Source of the DNA: Micromonospora sp. RP3T
GTDB lineage: Bacteria; Actinomycetota; Actinomycetes; Mycobacteriales; Micromonosporaceae
Assembly: GCF_003027925.1 (NCBI RefSeq)
Contig: NZ_PYPS01000010.1
Span: 120,417-184,416 of the forward strand
Length of the DNA: 64,000 nucleotides
Direction of reading: 5' to 3'
Both the position numbers and the translations under genes were made by a program. The notes below the pieces were generated by a model. The model did not search any database and was not told the DNA's origin. It saw only the letters and a program-made list of their open reading frames with translations. Positions 35,353 through 45,116 of this stretch are shown piece after piece (position 1 is the stretch's first letter; each line of letters opens with the position of its first letter).

Positions 35353-35904
35353 ATGACCGTTCTCAAAACGTACGCCCGGCTGTGGGTGGACGACCTGGAC
35401 ACCTCGCTGCCGCTGCTGCGGACCCTTACCGGTGCGGAGCCGGACCTACGGTTCGGGTTCGGCGCGATCGAACTGGCCGCGATCGGTGACTTCCTGGTGA
35501 TCGCCGGTCCAGCCACGGAGCGGGCCCGCTACGCGCACGCCTCGGCCACCGTGATCGTCGACAACCTGGACACGGTCGTCGCGGAGCTGCACGCCGCCGG
35601 CGGCGAGGTCACCACACCGGAGGCTGCCAGCCCGACCGGTCGTTACCTCTACGCCCGGCACGCGGGCGGCGCCGAGATCGAGTACGTGGAATGGACGCCG
35701 GAACTGGTCGACAGGATCATCAACCGCGTCCCCGGTCAACAAGGGGCCCCGCCTCTACCGGAGGCGTCAAGAAGGGGCCCCGCCTTGCACGGAGTGGTAG
35801 AGGGCGAGCGTCTGGTCGGCGATGGCGGGCCAGGAGAAGTGCTCCACGGCGCGCCGCCGGCCTGCCGCGCCGAACGCGGCGATCCGCGCCGGGTCGGCCA
35901 GTAG
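35353..35904 (+). CDS. VOC/glyoxalase-like protein with an extended, read-through C-terminus
   Basis: The first 115 residues are one VOC-type domain: YARLWVDDLDTSLPLLRTLTG, DFLVIAGPATERARYAHAS, then VIVDNLDTVVAELHAAGGEV and EIEYVEWTPEL. The ATG is preceded by GAGGGGAAA. From about residue 127 the frame enters an intergenic repeat and then runs antisense to the 3' end of glgM for 138 bases before stopping at 35904. The last 55 residues therefore look like an accidental extension caused by the repeat. The gene is divergent from the HxlR regulator, a common pairing for redox- or aldehyde-responsive proteins. Substrate unknown. Confidence 0.8.
   Translation: MTVLKTYARLWVDDLDTSLPLLRTLTGAEPDLRFGFGAIELAAIGDFLVIAGPATERARYAHASATVIVDNLDTVVAELHAAGGEVTTPEAASPTGRYLYARHAGGAEIEYVEWTPELVDRIINRVPGQQGAPPLPEASRRGPALHGVVEGERLVGDGGPGEVLHGAPPACRAERGDPRRVGQ
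35735..35788. repeat. Intergenic repeat copy A with internal 31-bp direct repeat
   Basis: The 20-base blocks at 35735-35754 and 35766-35785 match at 19 of 20 positions (GTCAACAAGGGGCCCCGCCT versus GTCAAGAAGGGG...), giving a 31-bp period with the core CTACCGGAGGC between. It lies across the 3' ends of the VOC gene (read through) and glgM, whose TGA (35769-35767) is inside the second block. Confidence 0.75.
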
Positions 35905-36972
35905 CTCGTTCATCCGGGCGGCCAGGTCGGCCACGAAGCGTTCCGGGTCCCGTGGCGTGCCGGAGCCGTCGGCGGCCTGCTCGATCGGCACCAGCAGCCC
36001 GGTTTCGCCGTCGGCGACGACCTCCGGGATGCCGCCGGTGGCGGTGGCCACCACGGCCGTCTCGCAGGCCATCGCCTCCAGGTTGACGATGCCCATCGGC
36101 TCGTAGACGGACGGGCAGACGAAGATCGTGGCGTGCGTGAGCACCTGGATCACCTCGTGCTTGGGCAGCATCGCCGCCACCCAGACCACGCCCGAGCGCT
36201 TCGCCCGCAGCTCGGCGGCCAGTTCCTCCACCTCGGCGCCGATCTCCGGCGTGTCCGGTGCGCCGGCCAGCAGCACGAGCTGGGTGTCGGCGGGCAGCTC
36301 CCGGGCCGCGCGCAGCAGGTACGGCAGGCCCTTCTGCCGGGTGATCCGCCCGACGTAGACCACGCTGGGCCGGGCCGGGTCGATGCCGAGCCGGTCGAGC
36401 ACGTCGGTGTTCCGGTCCGGGGCGTACTGCGCGGTGTCGATGCCGTTGTAGACCACCCGGACCCGGTCCGGGTCCACCGCCGGGTACGCGGTGAGCACGT
36501 CGCGCCGCATGCCCGCGCTCACCGCGATGATCGCGTCGGCGCTCTCGTACGCGGTCCGCTCGCACCAGGAGGAGAGCGCGTACCCGCCGCCGAGCTGCTC
36601 GGCCTTCCACGGGCGCAGCGGCTCCAGGCTGTGCGCGCTCACCACGTGCGGCACCCCGTGCAGCAGCTTCGCGGTGTGCCCGGCCAGGTTGGCGTACCAG
36701 GTGTGGCTGTGCACCACGTCGGTGCCGGCGGTGCCGGCGGCCATCTCCAGGTCGACGCCCATGACGCGCAGCGCGGCGTTCGCGCCGGCCAGCCCGGCCG
36801 GCTCGGCGTACGCGGTGACGCCCGGGGAGTCGCGCGGCGCGCCGAAGCAGTGCACCCGCACGTCGGCGAGGCGGCGCAGCTCGCGGGCCAGGTATTCCAC
36901 GTGCACCCCGGCCCCGCCGTAGACCTCCGGCGGGTATTCACGGGTGAGCAGGTCGACGCGCATCGGTGCCAT
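35767..36972 (-). CDS. glgM: GlgA/GlgM-type glucosyltransferase (alpha-maltose-1-phosphate synthase)
   Basis: The 401-residue GT4 protein has the actinobacterial GlgM/GlgA start RVDLLTREYPPEVYGGAGVH, then DVVHSHTWYANLAGH, YVGRITRQKGLPYLL, and the donor site PSVYEPMGIVNLEAMACETAVV with the EX7E glutamates. In mycobacteria this enzyme uses ADP-glucose and glucose 1-phosphate to make maltose 1-phosphate for GlgE. The divergent glgC and the nearby glgE-glgB support that role. The start could be ATG 36972 or 36963. The last residues and the stop lie in an intergenic repeat, so the natural C-terminus may have been altered. Confidence 0.92.
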   Translation of the reverse strand: MAPMRVDLLTREYPPEVYGGAGVHVEYLARELRRLADVRVHCFGAPRDSPGVTAYAEPAGLAGANAALRVMGVDLEMAAGTAGTDVVHSHTWYANLAGHTAKLLHGVPHVVSAHSLEPLRPWKAEQLGGGYALSSWCERTAYESADAIIAVSAGMRRDVLTAYPAVDPDRVRVVYNGIDTAQYAPDRNTDVLDRLGIDPARPSVVYVGRITRQKGLPYLLRAARELPADTQLVLLAGAPDTPEIGAEVEELAAELRAKRSGVVWVAAMLPKHEVIQVLTHATIFVCPSVYEPMGIVNLEAMACETAVVATATGGIPEVVADGETGLLVPIEQAADGSGTPRDPERFVADLAARMNELLADPARIAAFGAAGRRRAVEHFSWPAIADQTLALYHSVQGGAPS

Positions 36973-37054
36973 GCCCGCACCCTAGTGCAGACCGCCGGAT
37001 CGCACCGGGTACGCAAGTGTGGCCGTCCGAGTGGTGAAGTCGCGTCCGGGTGGA

Positions 37055-37060
37055 TAGCGT
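37055..37060 (+). promoter_or_regulatory. Candidate -10 box of a leaderless glgC transcript
   Basis: TAGCGT ends six bases before the glgC ATG (37067), exactly the spacing expected if transcription starts at the A of the start codon. No Shine-Dalgarno sequence is visible. Confidence 0.45.
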
Positions 37061-37066
37061 CTGACC

Positions 37067-38299
37067 ATGGCTGCCAAGGTGCTCGCGATCGTCCTGGCCG
37101 GCGGGGAGGGCAAGCGCCTGATGCCCCTGACCACCGACCGGGCGAAGCCGGCCGTCCCCTTCGGCGGGATGTACCGCATGGTCGACTTCGTCCTCTCCAA
37201 CCTGGCGAACGCCGGCTTTCTCAAGATCGTCGTGCTGACCCAGTACAAGTCCCACTCCCTCGACCGTCACATCACCAAGACCTGGCGGATGTCGACGCTG
37301 CTCGGCAACTACGTCACGCCGGTGCCGGCGCAGCAGCGCCGCGGCCCGTGGTGGTTCGCCGGCTCGGCCGACGCGATCTACCAGAGCTTCAACCTGATCA
37401 ACGACGAGCAGCCCGACTACGTGATCGTCTTCGGCGCCGACCACATCTACCGGATGGACCCCCGGCAGATGGTGGAGGACCACATCGCCTCCGGCGCCGG
37501 GGTGACAGTGGCCGGCATCCGCCAGCCGCTGAGCATGGCCGACCAGTTCGGCGTGATCGAGGTCGGCGAGGACGGCAAGCGGATCCGGGCGTTCCGGGAG
37601 AAGCCCACCGACGCGGTGGGGCTGCCCGACGCGCCCGACCAGATCTACGCCTCGATGGGCAACTACGTGTTCTCCACCGGCGCGCTCTGCGAGGCGGTCG
37701 AGCGCGACGCGGAGGACAAGACGAGCAAGCACGACATGGGCGGCAGCATCATCCCGATGCTGGTCGAGCGCGGCGAGGCCAACGTCTACGACTTCAAGGA
37801 CAACGAGGTGCCGGGCAGCACCGACCGGGACCGCGGCTACTGGCGCGACGTGGGGACGCTCGACTCGTTCTACGACGCGCACATGGATCTGATCAACGTG
37901 CACCCGGTGTTCAACCTCTACAACTTCGACTGGCCGATCTACACCGACCAGCCGCCGTACCCGCCGGCCAAGTTCGTCCACCAGTGGGGTGAGCGGGTCG
38001 GCCGGGCGGTCGGCTCGATGGTCTCGCCCGGCGCGGTGATCTCCGGCTCGCTGGTGGAGAACTCGGTCGTCTCGCCGAAGGCCAAGGTGCACTCCTGGGC
38101 GCACGTCGACGGCGCGGTGCTGATGGAGGGCGTCGAGATCGGCCGGCACGCGGTCGTCCGCCGCGCGATCCTGGACAAGAACGTCTACGTTCCGGAGGGC
38201 GCCGAGATCGGCGTCGACCTGGAGAAGGACCGCCAGCGCTACACCGTCTCCGACAACGGCATCGTCGTCATCGGCAAGGGCCAGCGCGTCGAGCCCTGA
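37067..38299 (+). CDS. glgC: Glucose-1-phosphate adenylyltransferase GlgC
   Basis: The 410-residue protein begins [25 protein letters not shown], the nucleotidyltransferase signature, followed by [27 protein letters not shown] and FREKP. The C-terminal third is a left-handed beta-helix ([19 protein letters not shown]). It makes ADP-glucose for GlgM. It is divergent from glgM and followed, 32 bases later, by pgm, which supplies glucose 1-phosphate. ATG 37067 begins the conserved N-terminus. Confidence 0.97.
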   Translation: MAAKVLAIVLAGGEGKRLMPLTTDRAKPAVPFGGMYRMVDFVLSNLANAGFLKIVVLTQYKSHSLDRHITKTWRMSTLLGNYVTPVPAQQRRGPWWFAGSADAIYQSFNLINDEQPDYVIVFGADHIYRMDPRQMVEDHIASGAGVTVAGIRQPLSMADQFGVIEVGEDGKRIRAFREKPTDAVGLPDAPDQIYASMGNYVFSTGALCEAVERDAEDKTSKHDMGGSIIPMLVERGEANVYDFKDNEVPGSTDRDRGYWRDVGTLDSFYDAHMDLINVHPVFNLYNFDWPIYTDQPPYPPAKFVHQWGERVGRAVGSMVSPGAVISGSLVENSVVSPKAKVHSWAHVDGAVLMEGVEIGRHAVVRRAILDKNVYVPEGAEIGVDLEKDRQRYTVSDNGIVVIGKGQRVEP

Positions 38300-38331
38300 C
38301 CGGCCCCATCCAACCCGAGGAGGATCCCGCA

Positions 38332-39975
38332 GTGGCCCACCCCCGTGCCGGGCAGCCCGCCGAGCCCGCCGACCTGGTCGACGTGCCCCGGCTGGTCACC
38401 GCCTACTACGCCGAGCACCCGGACCCGGACGACCCGGCGCAGCAGGTCTCCTTCGGCACCTCCGGGCACCGCGGGTCGAGCCTGCGCAACGCGTTCAACT
38501 CCGACCACATCCTCGCGGTGACGCAGGCGCTCTGCGACTACCGGCGGGAGCACGGCGTGGACGGCCCGCTGTTCCTGGCCCGGGACACGCACGCGCTCTC
38601 CGCGCCGGCCGAGGTCGACGCGCTGGAGGTGCTGGCCGCGAACGACGTCACCGTGCTGCGCGACAGCCGGGACGGCTACACCCCGACCCCGGCGGCGTCG
38701 CACGCCATCCTCACCCACAACCGGGGCCGCACGTCGGGCCTCGCCGACGGCATCGTGATCACCCCGTCGCACAACCCGCCGTCCGACGGCGGGTTCAAGT
38801 ACAACCCCACAAACGGCGGGCCCGCCGACACCGACGTCACGAAGTGGATCCAGGACCGCGCGAACGCCATCCTCGCCGCCGGGCTCAAGGAGGTGAAGCG
38901 CATCCCGTACGCGCGGGCCCGCGCCGCCGACACCACCGGGGAGTACGACTTCCTCGCCCGGTACGTCGACGATCTGCCCGCCGTGCTGGACATCGACGCG
39001 ATCCGGGACGCCGGGGTGCGCGTCGGGGCCGACCCGATGGGCGGGGCGAGCGTCGCGTACTGGGGGGAGATCGCCGAGCGGCACCGCCTCGACCTCACGG
39101 TGATCAACCCGGAGGTGGACCCGACCTGGCGGTTCATGACGCTCGACGGCGACGGCAAGATCCGGATGGACTGCTCCTCACCGAACGCGATGGCCTCGCT
39201 GATCGCCGCCCGGGACCGCTTCGCGGTCTCCACCGGCAACGACGCCGACGCCGACCGCCACGGCATCGTCACGCCCGACGGCGGGCTGATGAACCCCAAC
39301 CACTACCTGGCGGTGGCGATCGGCCACCTGTTCCGTACCCGCCAGCGGTGGAGCCCGGCCGCGGCGGTGGGCAAGACGCTGGTCTCCTCCTCGATGATCG
39401 ACCGGGTCGCGGCCGACCTGGGCCGGCCGCTGCTGGAGGTGCCGGTCGGCTTCAAGTGGTTCGTGCCCGGCCTGCTCGACGGCACTGTCGGCTTCGGCGG
39501 CGAGGAGAGCGCCGGCGCGTCCTTCCTGCGCCGTGACGGCAGCACCTGGACCACCGACAAGGACGGCATCCTGCTCTGCCTGCTGGCCGCCGAGATCATC
39601 GCGGTGACCGGGCGCACGCCCAGCGAACACTGGGCCGAGCTGGCCGAGCGGTTCGGCGCGCCCGCCTACGCCCGGATCGACGCACCGGCCAGCCGGGAGC
39701 AGAAGGCCGTCCTCGGCAAGCTCTCGCCGGAGCAGGTGACCGCCACCGAACTGGCCGGCGAGCCGATCACCGCCACGCTCACCAGCGCCCCGGGCAACGG
39801 CGCGTCGATCGGCGGGCTGAAGGTGACCACCGAGTCGGGCTGGTTCGCGGCCCGGCCGTCGGGCACCGAGGACGTCTACAAGATCTATGCCGAGTCGTTC
39901 CAGGGGCCGGAGCACCTGGCCCGCATCCAGGACGAGGCGAAGGCACTGGTCGACGGCGTGCTCGGCACGGCCTGA
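38332..39975 (+). CDS. pgm: Phosphoglucomutase (alpha-D-glucose-phosphate specific)
   Basis: The 547-residue protein has the full alpha-D-phosphohexomutase domain set: [10 protein letters not shown] near residue 41, the phosphoserine S146 in [12 protein letters not shown], the metal loop [10 protein letters not shown], the sugar-binding [11 protein letters not shown], and the phosphate-binding [15 protein letters not shown] at the C-terminus. It interconverts glucose 6-phosphate and glucose 1-phosphate, feeding GlgC and UDP-sugar synthesis. It starts at GTG 38332 with GAGGAGG upstream. Its stop is three bases from that of the convergent nadK, within the small palindrome CTGACGGTCAG. Confidence 0.96.
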   Translation: MAHPRAGQPAEPADLVDVPRLVTAYYAEHPDPDDPAQQVSFGTSGHRGSSLRNAFNSDHILAVTQALCDYRREHGVDGPLFLARDTHALSAPAEVDALEVLAANDVTVLRDSRDGYTPTPAASHAILTHNRGRTSGLADGIVITPSHNPPSDGGFKYNPTNGGPADTDVTKWIQDRANAILAAGLKEVKRIPYARARAADTTGEYDFLARYVDDLPAVLDIDAIRDAGVRVGADPMGGASVAYWGEIAERHRLDLTVINPEVDPTWRFMTLDGDGKIRMDCSSPNAMASLIAARDRFAVSTGNDADADRHGIVTPDGGLMNPNHYLAVAIGHLFRTRQRWSPAAAVGKTLVSSSMIDRVAADLGRPLLEVPVGFKWFVPGLLDGTVGFGGEESAGASFLRRDGSTWTTDKDGILLCLLAAEIIAVTGRTPSEHWAELAERFGAPAYARIDAPASREQKAVLGKLSPEQVTATELAGEPITATLTSAPGNGASIGGLKVTTESGWFAARPSGTEDVYKIYAESFQGPEHLARIQDEAKALVDGVLGTA

Positions 39976-39978
39976 CGG

Positions 39979-40908
39979 TCAGCGGTCCGGGGGCAGCTCA
40001 CGACGGTTGAGCTGCTCCCGCAGCCCGTCCGGCAGCAGCTCGCGGAGCTGGTCGGGCAGCAGCGGCAGGTCCAGCAGGCTCAGCTTGAGCTGGTTGCGTT
40101 CCTGGTAGCGGCGCGGGTCGAGGCGGACCACCCGGCCGGCGTCGCGAACGTACCGGACGTGCACCGACCCGCCGGTCGCCGCCTCGCGGATCAGCAGCCC
40201 GTCCATCTCCACCGCCACCGGCGCCGAGTCCGGCCGCAGCTCCAGATGGACGCTCTCGTGCGGGGAGAGCAGCACCGACCGGGAGATCCCGGCCATCGGC
40301 GCCGACGGCGTCACCACCAGCGCCTCCGTGGCCGGCGAGACCAGCGGGCCGCCGGCGGCGTAGCTGTACGCGGTCGAGCCGGTCGGCGTGCTCACCACGA
40401 TCGCGTCGCACCGGTAGTAGCCGTACCGCTGGTCGTCCACCGCGAGCGTGGCGGTGACGAAGCCGGCCCCCGGCTGCCGGACCAGCGCGATGTCGTTGAA
40501 CGCCACCACGTCGTCGCCGCACACGTCACAGGCCAGGCAGGCGTGCGACTCGATGGTGAAGTCGTGCGCCACCAGCCGCTCCAGCGCCCGGGGCAGATCG
40601 GGCGGCTGCACCTCGACCAGGAAACCGACCCGGCCCAGGTGCACCCCGAGCACCGGCTTCGGGTCCCGCACGGCCAGCCGCAACGCGCCGAGCATGGTGC
40701 CGTCCCCGCCGATGCTGATCAGCGCGTCGCTCTGCGCGGCCAGCGCGTCGGCGGGCACCGCCGCCACCGAGGGCGGCACGCGGTGCCGGTCCTCGGCGCG
40801 TACGGCAAGCGTCTTGCCGTGCCGGGTGGCCCAGCCCACGATCATCTCCACCACCTCGGAGACGTCCCGGGTCGGGTGCAGCACCAGCCCGAACACATAC
40901 CCCGCCAC
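39979..40908 (-). CDS. nadK: NAD kinase
   Basis: The 309-residue protein has the NAD/diacylglycerol kinase motifs: GGDGT at residues 67-71 (ISIGGDGTMLGALR), HLGRVGFLVEV, the FNDIAL variant of the NE/D motif, and STPTGSTAYSYAAGGP. It phosphorylates NAD to NADP using ATP or polyphosphate. It has no obvious link to polysaccharide genes, but it lies 49 bases downstream of a GT4 gene on the same strand. The start is GTG 40908; two cysteines near residue 125 (CLACDVCGDD) are unusual and could bind a metal or sense redox (speculative). Confidence 0.95.
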   Translation of the reverse strand: MAGYVFGLVLHPTRDVSEVVEMIVGWATRHGKTLAVRAEDRHRVPPSVAAVPADALAAQSDALISIGGDGTMLGALRLAVRDPKPVLGVHLGRVGFLVEVQPPDLPRALERLVAHDFTIESHACLACDVCGDDVVAFNDIALVRQPGAGFVTATLAVDDQRYGYYRCDAIVVSTPTGSTAYSYAAGGPLVSPATEALVVTPSAPMAGISRSVLLSPHESVHLELRPDSAPVAVEMDGLLIREAATGGSVHVRYVRDAGRVVRLDPRRYQERNQLKLSLLDLPLLPDQLRELLPDGLREQLNRRELPPDR

Positions 40909-40957
40909 CGATACAGCTCACCACACCGGCGGGCGGCCCGCCCGGCGAAGACGGCGT

Positions 40958-42151
40958 TCAGTGGTGGGCGGCACCGTCACCGACCGGTGCCCGGTACGTC
41001 GCCAGGAACTCCCGCCGGAGCGCCTCGGGCGCGAAGCTGCTCGCCTCGTACCGCCGCAGCGCGGCCTCCACGTCCCGGTCCCGGCCCGGGGTGAGCGCGA
41101 GGGAGATCACCCGCTCGGCCCAGCGCTCGGGCGGCGCGTCCACGTCCACCAGGGACACCCCACCCAGTTCGTCGCCGATGTACCGCACGCCGGGCAGGTC
41201 GGTGGCGACGACCGGAGTGCCGGTCGCGACCGCTTCGAGCACCACCCCGGGCAGCCCTTCCCGACTCGCCGGATGGATCATCACGTCGGCCTGGCGCAGC
41301 AACGCGCCGATGTCGTCGCGGGCGCCGAGCAGGTGCACCCGGTCCTCGACGTGGTGCGTACGGGCGGTCCGTCGGACCTCCTCGTCGGCGTCCGGCTCGT
41401 GCGGTCCCACGACGACGACGCGGGCCGGCACACCGCGTGCCGCCAGGGCGGCGACGATCCGGGGCAGCATCGGGCGGCGCTTGACCGGGTCGGGTCGACC
41501 GACGAAGAGGCAGAGCAGGTCGTCGGGCGCCGCGCCCACCTCGGCCCGCAGATCCGACTCCGGGAGCCGGCGCAGCCGATCCACGTCGGGCCCGGTCGGC
41601 ACGACCCGGCACCGGGGATCTGACGGCCAGTCGGCGTCGTAGCCACCGGCCAGCGAACTCGGCGCGACGCCGAGGACGTCGGTGGCGAACGTCGAGATCA
41701 GCTTCCGCATCACGGCACGTTGGACGCGGCGTCGCACGGTGTCCGGCCACCCGTCGCCGTCGGAGTGGAAGTGCGCGATGCGGACCGGTACGCCGGCGAT
41801 GGCGGCGAGCAGCAGGATCGCCCCCGAGAAGGTGTGCACGTCGGCGTGCACCACCCGGATCCCGAGCCGCCGGAGGAGGCGGACGAAGCGCACCGGGAAC
41901 GACGGGCCGAGCGGCAGCGGGTGGACGTGGGCGCCGGCCCGCTCGGCCGCCGCGGCGTTGGCGCCCCGCCGACCGGTGATGGTCACGAAATGGGTGGCCA
42001 CCCCGGCCTCCCGCAGCCGGGGAACGATCTCCAGCGCCCGCAGCTCGGTGCCGCCGGTGTCCAGCGAACCCAGCACGCGGGCGACCGCGAGGCATCGCGC
42101 CGGTGGTCGGTGGTCGGCGGTCGGCGGCACGCCGATCTCACGGGCGGACAT
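40958..42151 (-). CDS. GT4-family glycosyltransferase
   Basis: The 397-residue protein is a standard GT-B enzyme: LGSLDTGGTELRALEIVPRL at the N-terminus, VVHADVHTFSGAILLLAA, FVGRPDPVKRRPMLP, and the donor site SREGLPGVVLEAVATGTPVV with the EX7E glutamates. The GGxE motif is typical of GT4 members in exopolysaccharide loci. It marks the left edge of the 41-62 kb polysaccharide region and is divergent from another GT4 gene at 42317 across 165 bases. It closely resembles the protein at 52758 in layout. Donor unknown. Confidence 0.88.
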   Translation of the reverse strand: MSAREIGVPPTADHRPPARCLAVARVLGSLDTGGTELRALEIVPRLREAGVATHFVTITGRRGANAAAAERAGAHVHPLPLGPSFPVRFVRLLRRLGIRVVHADVHTFSGAILLLAAIAGVPVRIAHFHSDGDGWPDTVRRRVQRAVMRKLISTFATDVLGVAPSSLAGGYDADWPSDPRCRVVPTGPDVDRLRRLPESDLRAEVGAAPDDLLCLFVGRPDPVKRRPMLPRIVAALAARGVPARVVVVGPHEPDADEEVRRTARTHHVEDRVHLLGARDDIGALLRQADVMIHPASREGLPGVVLEAVATGTPVVATDLPGVRYIGDELGGVSLVDVDAPPERWAERVISLALTPGRDRDVEAALRRYEASSFAPEALRREFLATYRAPVGDGAAHH

Positions 42152-42316
42152 GTGGTGCTCAACGATCTCCCCGGGCGGAGGTCGCGCCGGCCGTCCGCGG
42201 CATCACCACCCGTCCGGTGGTTCGTTGACCTCAAGCGACACGACGTGGCGACCGGAATGCCGGGCGGGGCCGATCCGGCCGTCGGGCGGGCCGTCGTGAG
42301 ACAGGAAAGGGACCTG

Positions 42317-43462
42317 ATGCGGGTTCGAGGCAGTACACGGCCGGGTGAGCGGCGGTCGGTGGCCCAGCCGCCGCCCACCGTGCTGTTCGTCGCCGCGCTG
42401 GGCCTGACGCTGGAGGGCGTGGTCGCCCCGGTCTCCCGGGCGCTGGAGTCGCACGGCTTCCGCCGGGTCGCGGTGGCCGGGCGCGGCAGCGTCCCCCCGT
42501 CGCTCCGTCGTAGCTTCGACGAGGTCCACGAGATCACCCCCTTCCGGCGGGCCGGGCTCGGCGGTCTCGTCCGCGCCGGTCGGGACCTGGCGCGGATCGT
42601 CCGCGACGAGCGGCCCGCGCTGCTGCACCTGCACACGCCGTACGCCATCGCGCTGGGCCGGGTCGTCGCCCGGGCCACCCGGACCCGGCACCTGGCCGTC
42701 GTGCACGGCACGCTCTTCGGGGCGTCCGGCCGGTCCGGGCGGATCTTCGCCGCGGTGGAGAGCGCGTCGGCCAGGTTCACTCCGTGGTATGTCACCGAGA
42801 ACCCGGACGACCAGGCGTCGTACCGCCGCCTCGCGCCGCGCAGCGAGGTCCGGCTCGCCCCGTGCGGCGGGGCCGGGGTGGACGTGGTCGGGCTGCGCGC
42901 GGCGCGCCGGCTGGTCGGCGAGGGTGGGCGCGGCGCGCCACGTGTCCTGATCATGGGCCGCCTGACCCCCGACAAGAACCTCGACCTGGCCGTCGCCGCG
43001 TGGCGGCTCGCCCGGCAGACGCGCCCGGACCTGCAACTGCGGATCGTCGGTTCCACGGTGGCCCGCGAACCGTCATGGGCGCCGCCGGAGGAGGCGGGCA
43101 TCGTGCCCACCGGGTGGACCGACGACCCGGCCGCCGAGCTGGCGGCGGCCGACGTGGTGCTGCTGACCAGCCTGCGGGAGGGGTTCCCGCTGGTCGTCAC
43201 CGAGGCGCTCGTGGTCGGCACTCCCGTGGTCGGGGTCGACAATCGCGGCACCCGGGCCGTCGCCCGGCACGTGCGGGAGGGGCTGCTCCTGGCGCCGCCG
43301 GACGCCACCGCCCTCTCGCTGGCTCTGCTCGCCCAGCTCCGTGCCCGAACGGTGCAGATCAGGCCGGAGTCCCTGCGGGCGTGGCAGCGGGAGGACGTCG
43401 CGGCGTTCCACGCGGACCAGATCCTGGAGGCGGTCGGCGGCGTCGGAGGAACTGCGGATTGA
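42317..43462 (+). CDS. GT4-family glycosyltransferase
   Basis: The 381-residue protein has VLFVAALGLTLEGVVAPVSR at the N-terminus, LLHLHTPYAIALGRVVA (acceptor side), VLIMGRLTPDKNLDLAVAAW and TSLREGFPLVVTEALVVGTP (donor site, EX7E-like). The ATG at 42317 is preceded by AGGAAAGGG; the frame is open to 41720, but that part is antisense to the divergent GT4 gene. It is followed, after seven bases, by a Wzy-like polymerase gene, so the two are an operon. Its layout resembles WcaC/WbdA-type transferases, but the sugar is unknown. Confidence 0.87.
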   Translation: MRVRGSTRPGERRSVAQPPPTVLFVAALGLTLEGVVAPVSRALESHGFRRVAVAGRGSVPPSLRRSFDEVHEITPFRRAGLGGLVRAGRDLARIVRDERPALLHLHTPYAIALGRVVARATRTRHLAVVHGTLFGASGRSGRIFAAVESASARFTPWYVTENPDDQASYRRLAPRSEVRLAPCGGAGVDVVGLRAARRLVGEGGRGAPRVLIMGRLTPDKNLDLAVAAWRLARQTRPDLQLRIVGSTVAREPSWAPPEEAGIVPTGWTDDPAAELAAADVVLLTSLREGFPLVVTEALVVGTPVVGVDNRGTRAVARHVREGLLLAPPDATALSLALLAQLRARTVQIRPESLRAWQREDVAAFHADQILEAVGGVGGTAD

Positions 43463-43469
43463 ACGCGAG

Positions 43470-45116
43470 ATGACCGCGACCGTGCACAGGACCGGGACGG
43501 ACCACTCCGGTCCGGCGGCCCGGGCGATCGTCACCGGAACGCGGGCCGGCTGCCATCCCGACCGGGTCCTGTCGATCTGGGTCGCCGCGGTCGGCGTCGT
43601 GCTGCTGACGCTGACCCTCCGCTTCCAGGACGCGTTGAGCGTCTCGGTCCAGTCGGCGGCGATCTTCACCACCGCGGTGGCCGTCGGCGCCATGGTCGTG
43701 ACGGCGCGACTCATCGTGGGCCGACGCCTCACCCTCGGGTTCGTGTACCTGCTGGTGCTGGTGCTGTTCCACTGTGGACAGCTCCCGTACCTCATCCTGC
43801 GGTGGCGACCGACGCTGTACGTGAACGGCCCGAACGGCGACTCGCTGTGGTTGACGAGCCAGATGCTGGCCCCGGCGATCATCACGGTGTCGATCGGCAT
43901 CCTGGCGTTCGTGACGGGCTACGCGGTGGTGACGCTCGTCGGCTTCCGCCCGGGTGTCGTCCGTCCGCCGGTGGTCACCGGCCGGACGGGCATCAGCACC
44001 GTGTCCCTGCTGCTGCTCGTCGTCGGGCTCGTCCTGTGGGCGGAGCAGGTGGCGGGGCGGGGCGTCAACACCGTGTTCACCGAGGACTACCTGTCGATGC
44101 GCGCCTACGTCGACATGCCGCTGCTGTCGACCGGCTTCATCCTCATCGGGCTCGGCTTCAGCGCACTCGGCTTCAGCCGCAACGACACCCAGCGGAAGTG
44201 GGCGCTCTACCTCTTCCTGGCGTTCAGCCTGGTGTCGTTCACCATCGGGTTCCGCGGCGAGTCGGTGTTCGCCGTGGCGGCGTGGTTGGTGGCGGCCGCC
44301 CGGCGGCGGACCATCCGGGTGCGGGCCTGGCACGTCCTCGCCCTGACCGCCGCGTTGCTGGCCGGCTCCGTGGTGCGCCAGATCCGCCTCGAGGGAGTGG
44401 CGGTGGCGAATTTCTCCGCCGTCCGCCTGAACCCCGCGGACGGCCTCGCCGAGCTGGGCAGCACGCTCCAGACCGTGGTGGCCGCCCGGGAATGGCACGC
44501 GTCGGACGCGCTGCCGTTCGTCGGATGGGGCACCTACGCGGCGCCGTTCGAGCGCCTCGTGCTCGGTCGCGCGCTCGGCCTGCCGGTCACCCCGGTCGAC
44601 CACGACCCCCGCGTGTTCATGACCACCATCATGGACCGGCTCGGGCCCCTCGGCGGTTCTCCGGTCGCGGAGTCCTACCGGGCCGCCGGCATCCTCGGGG
44701 TGCTGGTGGTGATGGCGCTCATCGGTGTCGTCGCCGGTCTGCTGGACTCCCGCCCGGACTCCTCCCGGGCCGGGTTCGTGACCGGGATGTTCGCCTACAC
44801 GCTGTTGGTGTGGAGCCGGAACGACTTCTCGCCGGTCCTGGTCCAGACGGTCGGATGCCTGGTGGCGGTCGGGGTCGGGCTTCTCCTGGACTTTCGAGCC
44901 GGGCGCGTCGGTGACCGGCCGGCGGCAGCGCCCGGGGCCGGTGACGAGGGGTCCACGCCGCCCGTCCCGACGGCGGCCGGAGCGCGCGTTCGTCGCGACG
45001 GGGGTCAGGCGTACGTGCGCGGCCGCTGGTCGGCAGGGGCGGCGGAGGCTTCCGGCACGGATTCGCCCAGGAGCCGGCGGACGAGGACCGAGCCCGCCAC
45101 GGACAGGCCCGTGTAG
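43470..45116 (+). CDS. Wzy-like oligosaccharide repeat-unit polymerase
   Basis: The protein has 548 residues and about 11-12 membrane helices. A loop near residue 260 reads TIGFRGESVFAVAAW, the arginine-glycine motif that also appears in the second polymerase (GLRGSRSNT), and a large periplasmic loop contains FERLVLGRALGLPVTPVDHD. It would join lipid-linked repeat units outside the membrane. ATG 43470 is the first sensible start after the GT4 gene. The last 80 residues are disordered and hydrophilic, and the gene overlaps the convergent flippase by 112 bases, so the true stop could have been lost or the tail is dispensable. Confidence 0.78.
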   Translation: MTATVHRTGTDHSGPAARAIVTGTRAGCHPDRVLSIWVAAVGVVLLTLTLRFQDALSVSVQSAAIFTTAVAVGAMVVTARLIVGRRLTLGFVYLLVLVLFHCGQLPYLILRWRPTLYVNGPNGDSLWLTSQMLAPAIITVSIGILAFVTGYAVVTLVGFRPGVVRPPVVTGRTGISTVSLLLLVVGLVLWAEQVAGRGVNTVFTEDYLSMRAYVDMPLLSTGFILIGLGFSALGFSRNDTQRKWALYLFLAFSLVSFTIGFRGESVFAVAAWLVAAARRRTIRVRAWHVLALTAALLAGSVVRQIRLEGVAVANFSAVRLNPADGLAELGSTLQTVVAAREWHASDALPFVGWGTYAAPFERLVLGRALGLPVTPVDHDPRVFMTTIMDRLGPLGGSPVAESYRAAGILGVLVVMALIGVVAGLLDSRPDSSRAGFVTGMFAYTLLVWSRNDFSPVLVQTVGCLVAVGVGLLLDFRAGRVGDRPAAAPGAGDEGSTPPVPTAAGARVRRDGGQAYVRGRWSAGAAEASGTDSPRSRRTRTEPATDRPV

